Below are positions 42,964-52,291 of a DNA stretch of 64,000 nucleotides, piece after piece. A model generated the notes under the pieces. The model saw only the letters and a program-made list of their open reading frames with translations. It was not told the DNA's origin and ran no database searches. The stretch lies in assembly GCF_024345795.1 (NCBI RefSeq), contig NZ_JAGQBU010000001.1:182015-246014 (forward strand), given 5' to 3'. Both the position numbers and the translations under genes were made by a program. How positions within the stretch are numbered: the stretch's first letter is position 1; the number at the start of each line of letters is the position of its first letter. The stretch is from Synechococcus sp. J7-Johnson (GTDB taxonomy: Bacteria; Cyanobacteriota; Cyanobacteriia; PCC-6307; Cyanobiaceae).

Positions 42964-44472
42964 ATGGCTTCTGCCCCCCTGCCCCTGGAGCCCAGTCCCA
43001 TCCGTTTCGGCACCGACGGCTGGCGCGGCATCCTCGGCGTCGATGTGACCCTGGAGCGCCTGCTGGTGGTGGCCGCGGCCGCGGCCAGGGAACTTGAGCG
43101 CGCCGCCCCTGCGGCACTCACGAGCCGCGAGGTGGTGATCGGCTATGACCGGCGCTTCCTGGCACCGGAGCTGGCCGAAGCCATCGCCAGCGCCGTGCGC
43201 GGCGCCGATCTCGAGCCGGTGCTAACCGATTCAGCCGTGCCCACACCCGCCTGCAGCTGGGCCGTGGTGGAGCGGGGCGCCCTCGGGGCTCTGGTGATCA
43301 CCGCCAGCCACAACCCTCCCGAGTGGATCGGCCTCAAGATCAAGGGCCATTTCGGCGGATCGGTGGAGGAGGCCTTCACCGCCGATGTGGAGAAGCGCCT
43401 GGAGGCGGGTGGCATCACCGTGCCGATCCCCGGAGACACCCCACGCTTCGATGGCTGGGGCGGCTACCTGGCGGGCCTGCGCCAGCTGGTCAACACCGGC
43501 GCCCTGCGCCGGGGACTGGAGGAGATGGGTCTACGGGTGATTGTTGATCCCATGCACGGCTCTGCGGCCGGAGGGCTGCCGGCCCTGCTGGGGGCCGGCT
43601 CTGTGGCCGGCTCTGGACCCGGTGAAGAAGCCTCTGACGGTCCCGATGAGGAATGCATTGAGGAGATCCGCTCCTGGCGTGATCCGCTCTTCGGCGGCCA
43701 TCCCCCCGAGCCTCTGGCGCCCTACCTGCAGGAGCTGATCGCGGCCGTGCGCGCCAGCGGCGAGGCCGGCCGGCCGGCGGTGGGGATCGTCTTCGATGGC
43801 GACGGCGACCGCATCGCCGCCATTGATGAGCGGGGCCGCTACTGCAGCACCCAGCTGCTGATGCCCCTGCTGATCGATCACCTGGCCCGGGCCCGGTCGT
43901 TGCCGGGCGCCGTGATCAAGACCGTGAGCGGTTCCGACCTGATGCAGCTGGTGGCCGAGGGGCTCGGACGACCGGTGATCGAGAAGCCGGTGGGCTTCAA
44001 GTACATCGCCAGCGAGATGCTCGCCGGCGGGGTGCTGGTGGGCGGCGAGGAATCCGGCGGAGTGGGCTTCGGCCTGCACCTGCCTGAGCGGGATGCCCTG
44101 TTCGCCGCCCTGCTGGTGCTGGAAGCACTGGTCGAGGGTGGCCTGCCCCTGGGGGAGCGTCTCGACCGGCTGCAGGCTGACCACGGCGGAGCCAGCGCCT
44201 ACGACCGGCTCGACCTGCGCCTCAGGGACATGGCCAGCCGGGAGCGGCTGGAGCGCCAGCTGGCCCAGGATCCCCCCACCAGCGTGGCCGGCTGGCCGGT
44301 GCAGGAAGTGGTGAGCACCGATGGGGTCAAGCTGCGCCTCGGCCCCAGCCACTGGCTGATGCTGCGCTTCTCAGGCACCGAACCGCTGCTGCGCCTCTAC
44401 AGCGAGGCAGCGAGCGAGGTGCGGGTGGGCGAGATCCTGGCGTGGGCCCGCCAGTTCGCTGAAACGGCATGA
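42964..44472 (+). CDS. Phosphoglucomutase/phosphomannomutase-family enzyme
   Basis: 502 residues of the alpha-D-phosphohexomutase family. The phosphoserine loop is ITASHNPPEWIGLKIKG, the metal loop FDGDGDRIAAID, the sugar loop GGEESGGVGFG and the phosphate loop RFSGTEPLLRLY. It interconverts hexose 1- and 6-phosphates, feeding sucrose, glycogen or envelope sugars. I used the ATG at 42964 (MASAPLPLEPSPIRFGTDGW); upstream frame overlaps the nuclease gene antisense. A stop-start overlap with rdgB (ATGA) implies coupling. Confidence 0.92.
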   Translation: MASAPLPLEPSPIRFGTDGWRGILGVDVTLERLLVVAAAAARELERAAPAALTSREVVIGYDRRFLAPELAEAIASAVRGADLEPVLTDSAVPTPACSWAVVERGALGALVITASHNPPEWIGLKIKGHFGGSVEEAFTADVEKRLEAGGITVPIPGDTPRFDGWGGYLAGLRQLVNTGALRRGLEEMGLRVIVDPMHGSAAGGLPALLGAGSVAGSGPGEEASDGPDEECIEEIRSWRDPLFGGHPPEPLAPYLQELIAAVRASGEAGRPAVGIVFDGDGDRIAAIDERGRYCSTQLLMPLLIDHLARARSLPGAVIKTVSGSDLMQLVAEGLGRPVIEKPVGFKYIASEMLAGGVLVGGEESGGVGFGLHLPERDALFAALLVLEALVEGGLPLGERLDRLQADHGGASAYDRLDLRLRDMASRERLERQLAQDPPTSVAGWPVQEVVSTDGVKLRLGPSHWLMLRFSGTEPLLRLYSEAASEVRVGEILAWARQFAETA

Positions 44473-45137
44473 GCACCTCCAGCCCACAGCCGGCCCCGAA
44501 GCTGTTGGTGATCGCCAGCGGCAACGCCGGCAAGCTCAGGGAATTCACGGCCTTACTGGCCTCGGCTGGCCCTGAGCTGAACCTCGAGCTGGGCAGCCAG
44601 CCCCTGGGCCTGGAGGTAGAGGAGACCGGCGACAGCTTCGCCGCCAACGCCCGCCTCAAAGCAGAGGCGGTGGCACGGATCACGGGGCAATGGGCCCTGG
44701 CCGATGATTCCGGGCTGAGCGTGGAGGCCCTCGGCGGGGCCCCCGGCATCCACTCCGCCCGCTACGCCGACAGCGACCCGGAGCGGATCGCACGGCTGCT
44801 GCGGGAGCTTGCGGGCGAAGGCAACCGGCGGGCGACGTTCACGGCTGCCCTGGCCGTGGCCGATCCCAGCGGGCGAACCGTTCTGGAGGTGGAGGGACAC
44901 TGCCAGGGTGAAATCCTGGAAGCCCCGGACGGAGAAGCTGGTTTCGGCTACGACCCGGTGTTCCTGGTGCCCGAGACAGGCCTGAGCTTCGCCCAGATGA
45001 CACCCGAGCTCAAACGCTGCGTGGGACACCGCGGTCGGGCCGTGGACGCCCTGCTGCCCCAACTGCTTCAGTTGTTCAGCACCGATGGCGAGCGAACGAC
45101 AGCTCGCCACGGCGGCCAGACCAGGGAGATGGGGTGA
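44469..45137 (+). CDS. rdgB: XTP/dITP diphosphatase (Ham1/RdgB)
   Basis: 222 residues. Motifs VIASGNAGKLREF, ADDSGLSVEALGGAPGIHSA (metal and base-binding), and FGYDPVFLVPETG with a final VGHRGRAVDALLPQL. It hydrolyses non-canonical purine triphosphates to monophosphates, protecting DNA and RNA. The start overlaps the mutase stop; the following gene also overlaps its stop by 4 bp. Confidence 0.93.
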   Translation: MSTSSPQPAPKLLVIASGNAGKLREFTALLASAGPELNLELGSQPLGLEVEETGDSFAANARLKAEAVARITGQWALADDSGLSVEALGGAPGIHSARYADSDPERIARLLRELAGEGNRRATFTAALAVADPSGRTVLEVEGHCQGEILEAPDGEAGFGYDPVFLVPETGLSFAQMTPELKRCVGHRGRAVDALLPQLLQLFSTDGERTTARHGGQTREMG

Positions 45138-46321
45138 TGGCGAAGCTGAAGGAGCTGCAGCGGGGGGTGGCCACGGCGGCAGGCAGCCTGTTAACCCTGG
45201 CGATGCTGACCCAGTTGACCCCTGTGCCGGCTGGCAAGACAGCCCCCGCAGAGCCCAGCAATTTTAGCCAACCCCTGCCCTCCTGGCGCGAGGGGCCCAC
45301 CAAGGCGCGGATCCTCGCCTTTGTCGCCAGCGTCAGCCGTGAAGGAAGCGAGGGCTACGTGCCACCGGCTGAGCGCATCGCCGTATTCGACAACGACGGC
45401 ACGCTCTGGTCGGAGCAGCCGATGTACGTGCAGCTGGCCTTTGCGATCGAGCGAGCCCGCGCCCTGGTGGCTCAGCAACCCGAGCTGGCCAGCAATCCGG
45501 TGCTTGCGGCGGCCTCCGCGGCCGGAAACGGCGAGGCGGTGCTGACCATGGGCACCAAAGGCCTGCTCGACCTGGTGGCACTCACCCATGCCGGCATGAG
45601 CACCGAGGTGTTCCGGGATCTGGTGCGCGAGTGGCTCGACGGCGCCTGCCACCCGACCCTGAAGCGCCCCTACACCACCCTGACCTACCAACCGATGCGG
45701 GAGCTGCTCGACTACCTGCGCGCCAACGGCTTTCGCACCTACATCGTCTCCGGTGGCGGCGTGGAGTTCATGCGGGTGTTCAGCGAAGAGCTCTACGGAA
45801 TCCCCCCCGAGCAGGTGATCGGCTCGACCGTGGGCAGCCGCTACAGCAACCGGGCCGGCCTGCCCGTGATCCTGCGCAAACCCGAGGTGCAGGTGATCAA
45901 CGACCACGCGATCAAACCGGTGATGATCGAACAGGTGATCGGCCGCCGGCCCATCGCCGCTTTCGGCAACTCCGACGGTGACTTCGAGATGCTGGAGTGG
46001 ACCACCAGCCAGCCGGGAGAGCGTCTGGGGGTGATCCTTCACCACGATGACCCGGAGCGGGAGGTGGCCTACGACAGCCAATCCTCCTTCGGCCGCCTCG
46101 ATCGAGGCCTGAAGGAGGCCTCGCGGCGAGGCTGGTCGCTGGTGTCCATGCGCGACGACTGGAGCCAGGTGTTCGCCGCCCCACCAGCCCCAACCGGATC
46201 AGACGAAACTGGAGGGACCAACCGCTGTGAGCGTGGCGCTGGGCAACTCCCCGAACAGCCGGCGGTAATCCCGGGCGAAGTGCCCCGGATTGAGGAAGCC
46301 CCAGCGGGCCGCCAGCCCTGA
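45134..46321 (+). CDS. Exported HAD-superfamily phosphatase
   Basis: 395 residues. The N-terminal hydrophobic segment (VATAAGSLLTLAMLTQL, then TPVPAG) looks like a signal or anchor, so it probably acts outside the cytoplasm. HAD motifs: AVFDNDGTLW (motif I), TYIVSGGGVEF (motif II Ser), a Lys in LRKPEVQ, and FGNSDGDFEML (motif IV). Resembles nonspecific acid or phosphoserine-type phosphatases. About 40 residues at the C-terminus are antisense to the AraC gene and low in conserved character, so the natural stop may have been lost. Coupled to rdgB by the ATGA overlap. Confidence 0.8.
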   Translation: MMAKLKELQRGVATAAGSLLTLAMLTQLTPVPAGKTAPAEPSNFSQPLPSWREGPTKARILAFVASVSREGSEGYVPPAERIAVFDNDGTLWSEQPMYVQLAFAIERARALVAQQPELASNPVLAAASAAGNGEAVLTMGTKGLLDLVALTHAGMSTEVFRDLVREWLDGACHPTLKRPYTTLTYQPMRELLDYLRANGFRTYIVSGGGVEFMRVFSEELYGIPPEQVIGSTVGSRYSNRAGLPVILRKPEVQVINDHAIKPVMIEQVIGRRPIAAFGNSDGDFEMLEWTTSQPGERLGVILHHDDPEREVAYDSQSSFGRLDRGLKEASRRGWSLVSMRDDWSQVFAAPPAPTGSDETGGTNRCERGAGQLPEQPAVIPGEVPRIEEAPAGRQP

Positions 46322-47176
46322 GATCGTCACCGTCCCCGGCCGCGCCGCCAGCAGCGCCCGGCGCACACCATGGAGCCGCTGCAGCTTGAAGTACGCCATC
46401 GGGCCCATGCCCAGGTGCTCCTGGAATCCCAGGATCAGGCTGCGTCGGCCGGCATACCCCTCACGGCAGAGGGACTCCAGGTTGATCGGTTCCAAGGGGT
46501 GCTCCTCCACCCAGTGCTGCAGCTGCTTGACCAGTTCGATGCGTGCCGGGGGGCGGCTGGGCCCGCCCCGCTGATGGAGCCCATGCTCCAGAGCTTCCAC
46601 CAAAAGGGGCAGCAGTCCGTCCTCGCCACTCCCCAGCGATGACGGCGGCTCCTCCCCTGCTGAGGGCAGCTCTTCCCGCAGGGGCAACCGGTTGAGCAAC
46701 CAACGCTGAAGCTGGGCAGCACAGGTGGGACCGATGGGCAGGCAGTTGGAGCGGAAGGCTTCCGTCTCCAGGTCTGGAAAAACCTGATAAGAACTCCAGC
46801 CCGGCAGGGCGGAGGGATTGAGCATCACCACCGCCAGATCCAGCTGCTCGGGAGTGGAGAGGTGAACCTCCACGCAGGGATCAAGGCCGAACAACGCCTC
46901 CGGTCCGATGGGAGTGCCGTGGGCCCGAAGCGGCGGAGCGCAGCCGTGAGGCAGCAGGCTCAAGGCGATCATCCGTTGGTCCCGGGGCTTTCCGCCGGCC
47001 ACGTGCAGGCGACGGTTGACCTGGAGCCGGAGCAACTGCAACCGCCCAAGCCTGCAGGTGACGAGGGCACCGCTGAGTCGGCCGTTGGAGAGCTGGCTCA
47101 GCCGCAGATCAAGCCCCGACCGCCGCAACTGAGCTTCCAGCTGCTCGACAGCCTCGAACCGCTGGAGCGAAGCCAT
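46199..47176 (-). CDS. AraC-family transcriptional regulator
   Basis: About 325 residues. An N-terminal effector domain of unknown ligand is followed by a C-terminal double HTH: INLESLCREGYAGRRSLILG, FQEHLGMGPMAYFKLQRLHG, and ISGLAARWGFLNPGHFARDY. The start at 47176 (MASLQRFEAVEQL) is chosen because the 47239 start overlaps the divergent arylsulfatase. The 92-bp divergent gap suggests it controls the sulfatase genes (inference). Its 3' end overlaps the HAD phosphatase gene by 123 bp, tail to tail. Confidence 0.85.
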   Translation of the reverse strand: MASLQRFEAVEQLEAQLRRSGLDLRLSQLSNGRLSGALVTCRLGRLQLLRLQVNRRLHVAGGKPRDQRMIALSLLPHGCAPPLRAHGTPIGPEALFGLDPCVEVHLSTPEQLDLAVVMLNPSALPGWSSYQVFPDLETEAFRSNCLPIGPTCAAQLQRWLLNRLPLREELPSAGEEPPSSLGSGEDGLLPLLVEALEHGLHQRGGPSRPPARIELVKQLQHWVEEHPLEPINLESLCREGYAGRRSLILGFQEHLGMGPMAYFKLQRLHGVRRALLAARPGTVTISGLAARWGFLNPGHFARDYRRLFGELPSATLTAVGPSSFV

Positions 47177-47268
47177 CGGCGCTTGCACTTTTTGAGTGTC
47201 ACCACACTGCCATGGGCGGCAATTTGAACAAGAGTGCATTCACGTGCCAACCACCGGCCCCTCCTCCC

Positions 47269-48777
47269 ATGCCAAACGGTCAACCCAACATCCTCATTCT
47301 CTGGGGCGACGACATCGGCCAGAGCAACCTGAGCTGCTACAGCGATGGCCTGATGGGTTACCAGACCCCCAACATCGATCGCGTCGCCAAGGAGGGCGGC
47401 CGCTTCATCCACTACTACGCCGAACAGAGCTGCACCGCCGGCCGGGCCGCGTTCATCAGCGGCCAGAGCGTGTTCCGCACCGGTCTGAGCAAGGTGGGCC
47501 TGCCCGGCGCCGAGCTGGGCTACCGCGCCGAGGATCCCACCATCGCGGAACTGCTCCAGCCCCTGGGCTACCGCACGGGCCAGTTCGGCAAGAACCACTT
47601 CGGCGACCGCGACGAGCATCTGCCGACGATGCACGGCTTCGATGAGTTCTTCGGCAACCTCTACCACCTCAATGCTGAGGAGGAGCCCGAGTTACGGGAT
47701 TATCCCAAGGCGGATGATCCGCAGTTCCCGAACTTCCGCAAGCGCTTCGCCCCCCGCGGCGTGTTGCACTGCTGGGCCAACGGTGACGGAACCCAGCGGA
47801 TCGAGAACACCGGACCGCTCACCAAGCAGCGGATGGAGAACTGCGACGAGGAGTTCATGGCTGAGGCCAAGCGCTTCATCCGTGATGCGGTGGCCTCCGG
47901 TGAGCCGTTCTTCGTGTGGTTCAACACCACCCACATGCACTTCCGTACCCACGCACGGCCCCAGGACATCGGCCAGTCAGGGCGGTGGCAGTCGGAATAC
48001 CACGATGTGATGATCTATCACGACAACTGCATCGGCCAGATGCTGGATCTGGTGGATGAGCTGGGCATCGCGGGCGACACGATCGTGATGTACAGCACCG
48101 ACAACGGCCCCCACATGAACAGCTGGCCCGATGCCGGCATGACCCCCTTCCGCAACGAGAAGAACTCCAACTGGGAGGGGGCCTACCGGGTGCCGGCCCT
48201 GGTGCGCTGGCCAGGGCAGATCGAACCCGGCACCCTGTTCACGGGCGTCGTCAGCCATCTCGACTGGCTGCCCACCCTGCTGGCCGCCGCCGGCGAGCCC
48301 GAGATCAAGCAGAAGCTGCTGGACGGCCATCAGGTGGGAAGCAAGAACTTCCACATCCATCTGGATGGCTACAACATGCTCGATTACTGGACAGGCAAGA
48401 CAGGCACGAGCCCGCGGGTGGAGTTCTTCTACTTCTCCGACGACGGCGATCTCACCGGCCTGCGCTACGACAACTGGAAGTTCGTGTTCATGGAGCAGCG
48501 CGCCGCAGGCACGCTGCAGGTGTGGGCCGAGCCCTTCACCGCGCTGCGGGTGCCCAAGATCTTCAACCTGCTCACCGATCCTTACGAGCGGGCCGACATC
48601 ACCTCCAACACCTACTGGGACTGGTTGCTCGACCATGCCTTCATGCTGGTCCCGGCTCAGTCCTTCGTGGCGGAGTTCCTGGCCTCGTTCCAGAAGTACC
48701 CGCCCCGCCAGAAGGCCGCCAGCTTCACGATCAGCGACGTGCTCGAGAAGATGATCTCCGCCGGGGGCGCGAGCTGA
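47269..48777 (+). CDS. Arylsulfatase (formylglycine type)
   Basis: About 502 residues of the type I sulfatase/alkaline phosphatase fold. The catalytic Cys55 sits in CTAGR, the CxAxR form of the formylglycine signature (classically CxPSR), followed by AAFISGQS. Metal ligands appear in LILWGDDIGQSN, TGQFGKNHFGD and MYSTDNGPHMN. It hydrolyses sulfate esters to release sulfate. No signal peptide is visible, so location is likely cytoplasmic. A dedicated maturation enzyme follows 7 bp downstream. Start at the ATG at 47269; the frame extends to 47212. DNA is GC-rich like the flanks, so acquisition is not obvious. Confidence 0.92.
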   Translation: MPNGQPNILILWGDDIGQSNLSCYSDGLMGYQTPNIDRVAKEGGRFIHYYAEQSCTAGRAAFISGQSVFRTGLSKVGLPGAELGYRAEDPTIAELLQPLGYRTGQFGKNHFGDRDEHLPTMHGFDEFFGNLYHLNAEEEPELRDYPKADDPQFPNFRKRFAPRGVLHCWANGDGTQRIENTGPLTKQRMENCDEEFMAEAKRFIRDAVASGEPFFVWFNTTHMHFRTHARPQDIGQSGRWQSEYHDVMIYHDNCIGQMLDLVDELGIAGDTIVMYSTDNGPHMNSWPDAGMTPFRNEKNSNWEGAYRVPALVRWPGQIEPGTLFTGVVSHLDWLPTLLAAAGEPEIKQKLLDGHQVGSKNFHIHLDGYNMLDYWTGKTGTSPRVEFFYFSDDGDLTGLRYDNWKFVFMEQRAAGTLQVWAEPFTALRVPKIFNLLTDPYERADITSNTYWDWLLDHAFMLVPAQSFVAEFLASFQKYPPRQKAASFTISDVLEKMISAGGAS

Positions 48778-48784
48778 TCCGCCC

Positions 48785-49768
48785 ATGACCGTTGCCCCCA
48801 GCACCAGCCGCTCCCGGCCGGGTCGCCCCCCGGCCCGTGGAATGGAATGGATCCCTGGGGGCAGCTTTGTGATGGGCTCCGACCATCACTACCCCGAGGA
48901 GGCCCCGGCCCATCGGGTGCAGGTGGAGGGGTTCTGGATCGACCGCTCACCGGTGACCAATACCCAGTTCCTGAAGTTCGTGAAGGCCACCGGCCACGTC
49001 ACCCTGGCCGAACAGCCCGCGGATCCGGCGGCCTATCCCGGCGCCCTGCCCGAGTTGCTGGTGCCGTCCTCGATCGTGTTCGTGCCGCCCCCCGGACCGA
49101 TCGGCACCGGCGATCCCTATCGCTGGTGGCGATACGTGGCCGGCGCCAATTGGCGTCACCCCGAAGGTCCGGGCAGCTCGATCAAGAACCGCGACCACCA
49201 TCCCGTGGTGCACGTGGCCCATGCCGACGCGGTGGCCTATGCCGCCTGGAGCGGCAAACAGCTGCCCAGCGAAACGGAGTGGGAGCGAGCCGCCTGGGGC
49301 GGCCGTAAAGGCGCCGAGTTCGCCTGGGGGGAAGAGCTGCACCCGGGCGGCCGACCGGTGGCGAACACCTTCCAGGGCGATTTCCCCCACCACAACAGCC
49401 TGCTGGACGGCTACGCGGGCACCTCGCCGGTGGGTGTCTTTCCGGCGAACGGCTACGGCTTGTTCGACACCATCGGCAATGTGTGGGAGTGGACCGACAG
49501 CTGGTATGCCAATCACGCCCCCAAGGCCGATCAGGAGTCAGCGGCTGAGGGGAGCAGCGGCTGCTGCGCCGGAGCGGCTGATGACGCCCGCGAGGCAAGC
49601 ATCGACCCCACCAGCCAGCACGGAGCGATGCCGCGCAAGGTGGTGAAGGGCGGCTCGTATCTCTGCGCCCCCAGCTACTGCCGCCGCTACCGGCCGGCGG
49701 CACGCATGGCCCAGGGCATCGACACCTCCACCTGCCACATGGGCTTTCGCTGCATCGTGCGCCCCTGA
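48785..49768 (+). CDS. Formylglycine-generating sulfatase-modifying enzyme
   Basis: About 327 residues, SUMF1/FGE family. Opens EWIPGGSFVMGSDHHYPEEA, continues WIDRSPVTNTQFLKFV, then WRHPEGPGSS, HVAHADAVAYAAWSG, LPSETEWERAAWGG, and NVWEWTDSWY. The catalytic Cys pair is retained in SYLCAPSYCRRYRPAAR (CxxxxC, the copper-binding site of FGE). It oxidises Cys55 of the adjacent sulfatase to formylglycine. Seven bp after the sulfatase gene, so an operon is certain by arrangement. Confidence 0.93.
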   Translation: MTVAPSTSRSRPGRPPARGMEWIPGGSFVMGSDHHYPEEAPAHRVQVEGFWIDRSPVTNTQFLKFVKATGHVTLAEQPADPAAYPGALPELLVPSSIVFVPPPGPIGTGDPYRWWRYVAGANWRHPEGPGSSIKNRDHHPVVHVAHADAVAYAAWSGKQLPSETEWERAAWGGRKGAEFAWGEELHPGGRPVANTFQGDFPHHNSLLDGYAGTSPVGVFPANGYGLFDTIGNVWEWTDSWYANHAPKADQESAAEGSSGCCAGAADDAREASIDPTSQHGAMPRKVVKGGSYLCAPSYCRRYRPAARMAQGIDTSTCHMGFRCIVRP

Positions 49769-49772
49769 AGCC

Positions 49773-50498
49773 ATGGCTCACTCACATCGACAAACCTGGC
49801 TGACCCGTCAGCAGCGCCGCCACGCGTCCCCGTTCTTTCTGCTGCTGGATCGCTCCTTCGGCTTCAGGGTGCTGATCGCGGCAATTCTTTCCTTTGCGCT
49901 GCTCTCCCTCGTCAATCGCTTCGACAACTGCCATGGAGCCGACCCGAGAGAGAACTGCCTGACCAGCAATTTCCTGGACGTCATCAGCATTGGCAATGTC
50001 GAATCGTTCAGCATCGTCACAGCGGGTTTCGTCTACATCATTGAGGCGGGGCGTCGCAAGGAGAAAGAACATCACGAGCAACTTACTCTGCTGTTAGCGC
50101 AACAAGAGACTGGAGTAAAATATAGCCTGGGGCGTATCCGAGCCATCGAGGATCTCAGCTCAGACGGCATCTGGCAGGACGACTTCGATTTGCATGGCAC
50201 GAACCTGGAGGGATTGAGAATTCCGTTCAGTCGTTGGCGGGGTGGCAACTTCGCCAACACGGTGTTGCGCAAGGCCAATCTCCGGGGTTCGGACCTGAAA
50301 GGGGCCAACTTCAAGGAGGCTGATCTCACCGGAGCGGATCTTTCCGGTTCGGACCTCACTCAGGCCAACTTCACCCGAGCGATCCTCACCAATGCCGATC
50401 TCAGCGGTGCCATCCTGACCGGCACCGTCTTCCAGGATGCTGATCTCAGGGGAAGCAACATCGATCAGAGCCTTGCGGCCTTGAACGATCGCCCGTGA
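49773..50498 (+). CDS. Membrane-anchored pentapeptide-repeat protein
   Basis: 241 residues. Two hydrophobic segments (LLLDRSFGFRVLIAAILSFA and ESFSIVTAGFVYIIEAG) surround a short loop with two Cys, followed by a coiled-coil-like charged stretch (EKEHHEQLTLLLAQQE). The C-terminal 90 residues are pentapeptide repeats of the A(D/N)Lxx type (LRKANLRGSDLKGANFKEAD and more), forming a right-handed beta helix. Four bp after the FGE gene, same strand, so possibly in the sulfatase operon; function unknown. Confidence 0.8.
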   Translation: MAHSHRQTWLTRQQRRHASPFFLLLDRSFGFRVLIAAILSFALLSLVNRFDNCHGADPRENCLTSNFLDVISIGNVESFSIVTAGFVYIIEAGRRKEKEHHEQLTLLLAQQETGVKYSLGRIRAIEDLSSDGIWQDDFDLHGTNLEGLRIPFSRWRGGNFANTVLRKANLRGSDLKGANFKEADLTGADLSGSDLTQANFTRAILTNADLSGAILTGTVFQDADLRGSNIDQSLAALNDRP

Positions 50499-50614
50499 GT
50501 CCATATCAGCGGGTCGTTCGACGTCGTTACCTCGGCCTGCGTCATCGGCGGCGGCCCTGATCCGCCTCCATCTCCCAGCACCTTCACCAGCCGCCACCTC
50601 ACTCCCCCGACGCC

Positions 50615-51496
50615 ATGGCCCAGTCACCCCTGCTGCTCGTCAGCATCACCCTGTTCACGATCATGTTCGGCCTGGGTGTTGGCCTGAAGGGAGAGGCCAT
50701 CGTCCAGCTGCGCCGCAGGCCTGCCCTGGTGATCCGGGTCCTGATTGCGTCCTGTGTGCTGGTGCCTCTGATCGCCCTGCTGCTGATGAAGCTGCCCCTG
50801 AGCCTGGCCCTGACCAAACCGGCCCGAATCGGCATCGCTCTGATGGCAGCCTCCCCGAGCGCTCCCCTCACCCTGCGCAAGGCCGGCAAGGTGGGGGGCG
50901 ACCGCGAGCTGGCGGCGGTGCTTCAGGCCTGCGCTGCGATAGCCGCGATCGTTTCGATCCCGCTGGTCGCCGATCTGTTCCGGTCCTCTTTCGGGGTGTC
51001 CGGCTGGGACATCGGCTCGAAGGAGGTGGCCATGCAGGTGGGCAAGGCCCAGGTGCTGCCCTTGCTGGCGGGCCTGGGGCTCAGGCGCTGGCGGCCGCTC
51101 TGGGCAAAACGCCTGTCGAATCCGCTCGAGAAGCTGGGCAATGGGCTGCTGCTGCTGCTGATCGTGCTGGTGCTGGTCAAGTCGCTGCCTCTGCTGCTGC
51201 CCTTCGCGGCCGCCAACCTGGAGGCCCTGGGTTTCATGGCCGTGATGGTGCTGGCGGCCCTGGCCATCGGCTATGGGATCGCTGGCCCTGAGCCCCGGGA
51301 GCGCACCACGCTCGCCCTGGTCACCTCGATGCGCAACCCGGGACTGGCGCTGCTGTTCGCCACGACCTATGGCGCCGACATGCCTGGCCTGACACTCGCG
51401 GTGCTCTCCTACCTGCTGGTCACTGTGCTGCTCTCGATTCCCTTCCTGCTCTGGCAGCGCCAGAGGCAGCAGGTGCCCTTCGTGACCTCTAGATGA
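50615..51496 (+). CDS. BASS-family (bile acid:sodium symporter-like) transporter
   Basis: 293 residues with about nine membrane helices. The N-terminal FTIMFGLGVGLKGEAIV and later ALVTSMRNPGLALLFATTYG are consistent with NTCP/BASS cores (ASBT fold, sodium-coupled organic anion carriers). Substrate unknown; near the sulfatase genes, an organic acid or released aglycone is one possibility (inference). The next gene starts inside its stop (4-bp overlap). Confidence 0.8.
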   Translation: MAQSPLLLVSITLFTIMFGLGVGLKGEAIVQLRRRPALVIRVLIASCVLVPLIALLLMKLPLSLALTKPARIGIALMAASPSAPLTLRKAGKVGGDRELAAVLQACAAIAAIVSIPLVADLFRSSFGVSGWDIGSKEVAMQVGKAQVLPLLAGLGLRRWRPLWAKRLSNPLEKLGNGLLLLLIVLVLVKSLPLLLPFAAANLEALGFMAVMVLAALAIGYGIAGPEPRERTTLALVTSMRNPGLALLFATTYGADMPGLTLAVLSYLLVTVLLSIPFLLWQRQRQQVPFVTSR

Positions 51497-51879
51497 CTTG
51501 GCTTGAATCCCCCGAGGCCCTGCTCCAGGGACTTGCCGGTGTCGTTCGCTTCACCCTGGAAACACTTTCAGTGCTCTGCGTAGTGGCGGGCATGGTCGCC
51601 ACCTTTCGTCTGGGCTTGCCATTTCTGCCCGTCGTAGGCCATCGCGCTCACCGCCCCCCCAGCACGATCCGGATCAGCTTCGGCAGCTGGCTGTCGATGG
51701 CACTGGAATTCCAGCTGGGGGCCGACATCGTGGCCACCACCACGGCTCCCTCGGAACGCAACTTGATCCAACTGGCGGCGGTGGCTGTGATCCGCACCTT
51801 CCTCAATGTGTTCCTCGCCAAGGAACTTGAGACGGAGCGGCGGCTGGAGCAGGATCGTCCTGTACGGCCGAAACCTTGA
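51493..51879 (+). CDS. DUF1622 membrane protein
   Basis: 128 residues with three hydrophobic segments. The conserved FGSWLSMALEFQLGADIVAT and APSERNLIQLAAVAVIRTFLN match the DUF1622 pattern. Function unknown. Translationally coupled to the BASS gene by a 4-bp overlap. Confidence 0.8.
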   Translation: MTWLESPEALLQGLAGVVRFTLETLSVLCVVAGMVATFRLGLPFLPVVGHRAHRPPSTIRISFGSWLSMALEFQLGADIVATTTAPSERNLIQLAAVAVIRTFLNVFLAKELETERRLEQDRPVRPKP

Positions 51880-51907
51880 TCAGCCAGCCCTTGCTATCGG
51901 CATCCCC

Positions 51908-52291
51908 ATGAACCTCACCAACGAACTGGCCAAGGAGCGCAACCGGGAGGCGGCCGAGCGCACCCTGATGGCCTGGATCCGCACCTGCCTGTCGCTGATC
52001 AGCTTCGGCTTCGGACTCGACAAGATCATCGGGGCGATCCAGGCCAGCCGCTTTGAGGGAAGTTCCCATGCACAGCTCAGCGTGCGGTTGATCTCCATCG
52101 GATTCGTGCTCACGGGGATCCTGGCCATGGCAGCCGCCACCCGCCAGCACCGCAGGGTGCTGCGGCGGTTGAAGCGCGACGATTTCGTCTACATCGATGC
52201 GGCCTCGATCTCGACGGCGACGGCCCTGGCGCTCACCCTGATCGGCCTGGTGGCCCTGGCGCTGCTGATCGCCGGTGGGATGAGAGCCTGA
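51908..52291 (+). CDS. DUF202 (YidH-like) membrane protein
   Basis: 127 residues. N-terminal LAKERNREAAERTLMAWIRT is the DUF202 signature, followed by three membrane helices (SLISFGFGLDKIIG, then VRLISIGFVLTGILA and ALALTLIGLVALALLIA). Function unknown; found with transporters in many bacteria. Start at the ATG at 51908; the stop codon shares a base with the start of the SulP gene. Confidence 0.82.
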   Translation: MNLTNELAKERNREAAERTLMAWIRTCLSLISFGFGLDKIIGAIQASRFEGSSHAQLSVRLISIGFVLTGILAMAAATRQHRRVLRRLKRDDFVYIDAASISTATALALTLIGLVALALLIAGGMRA

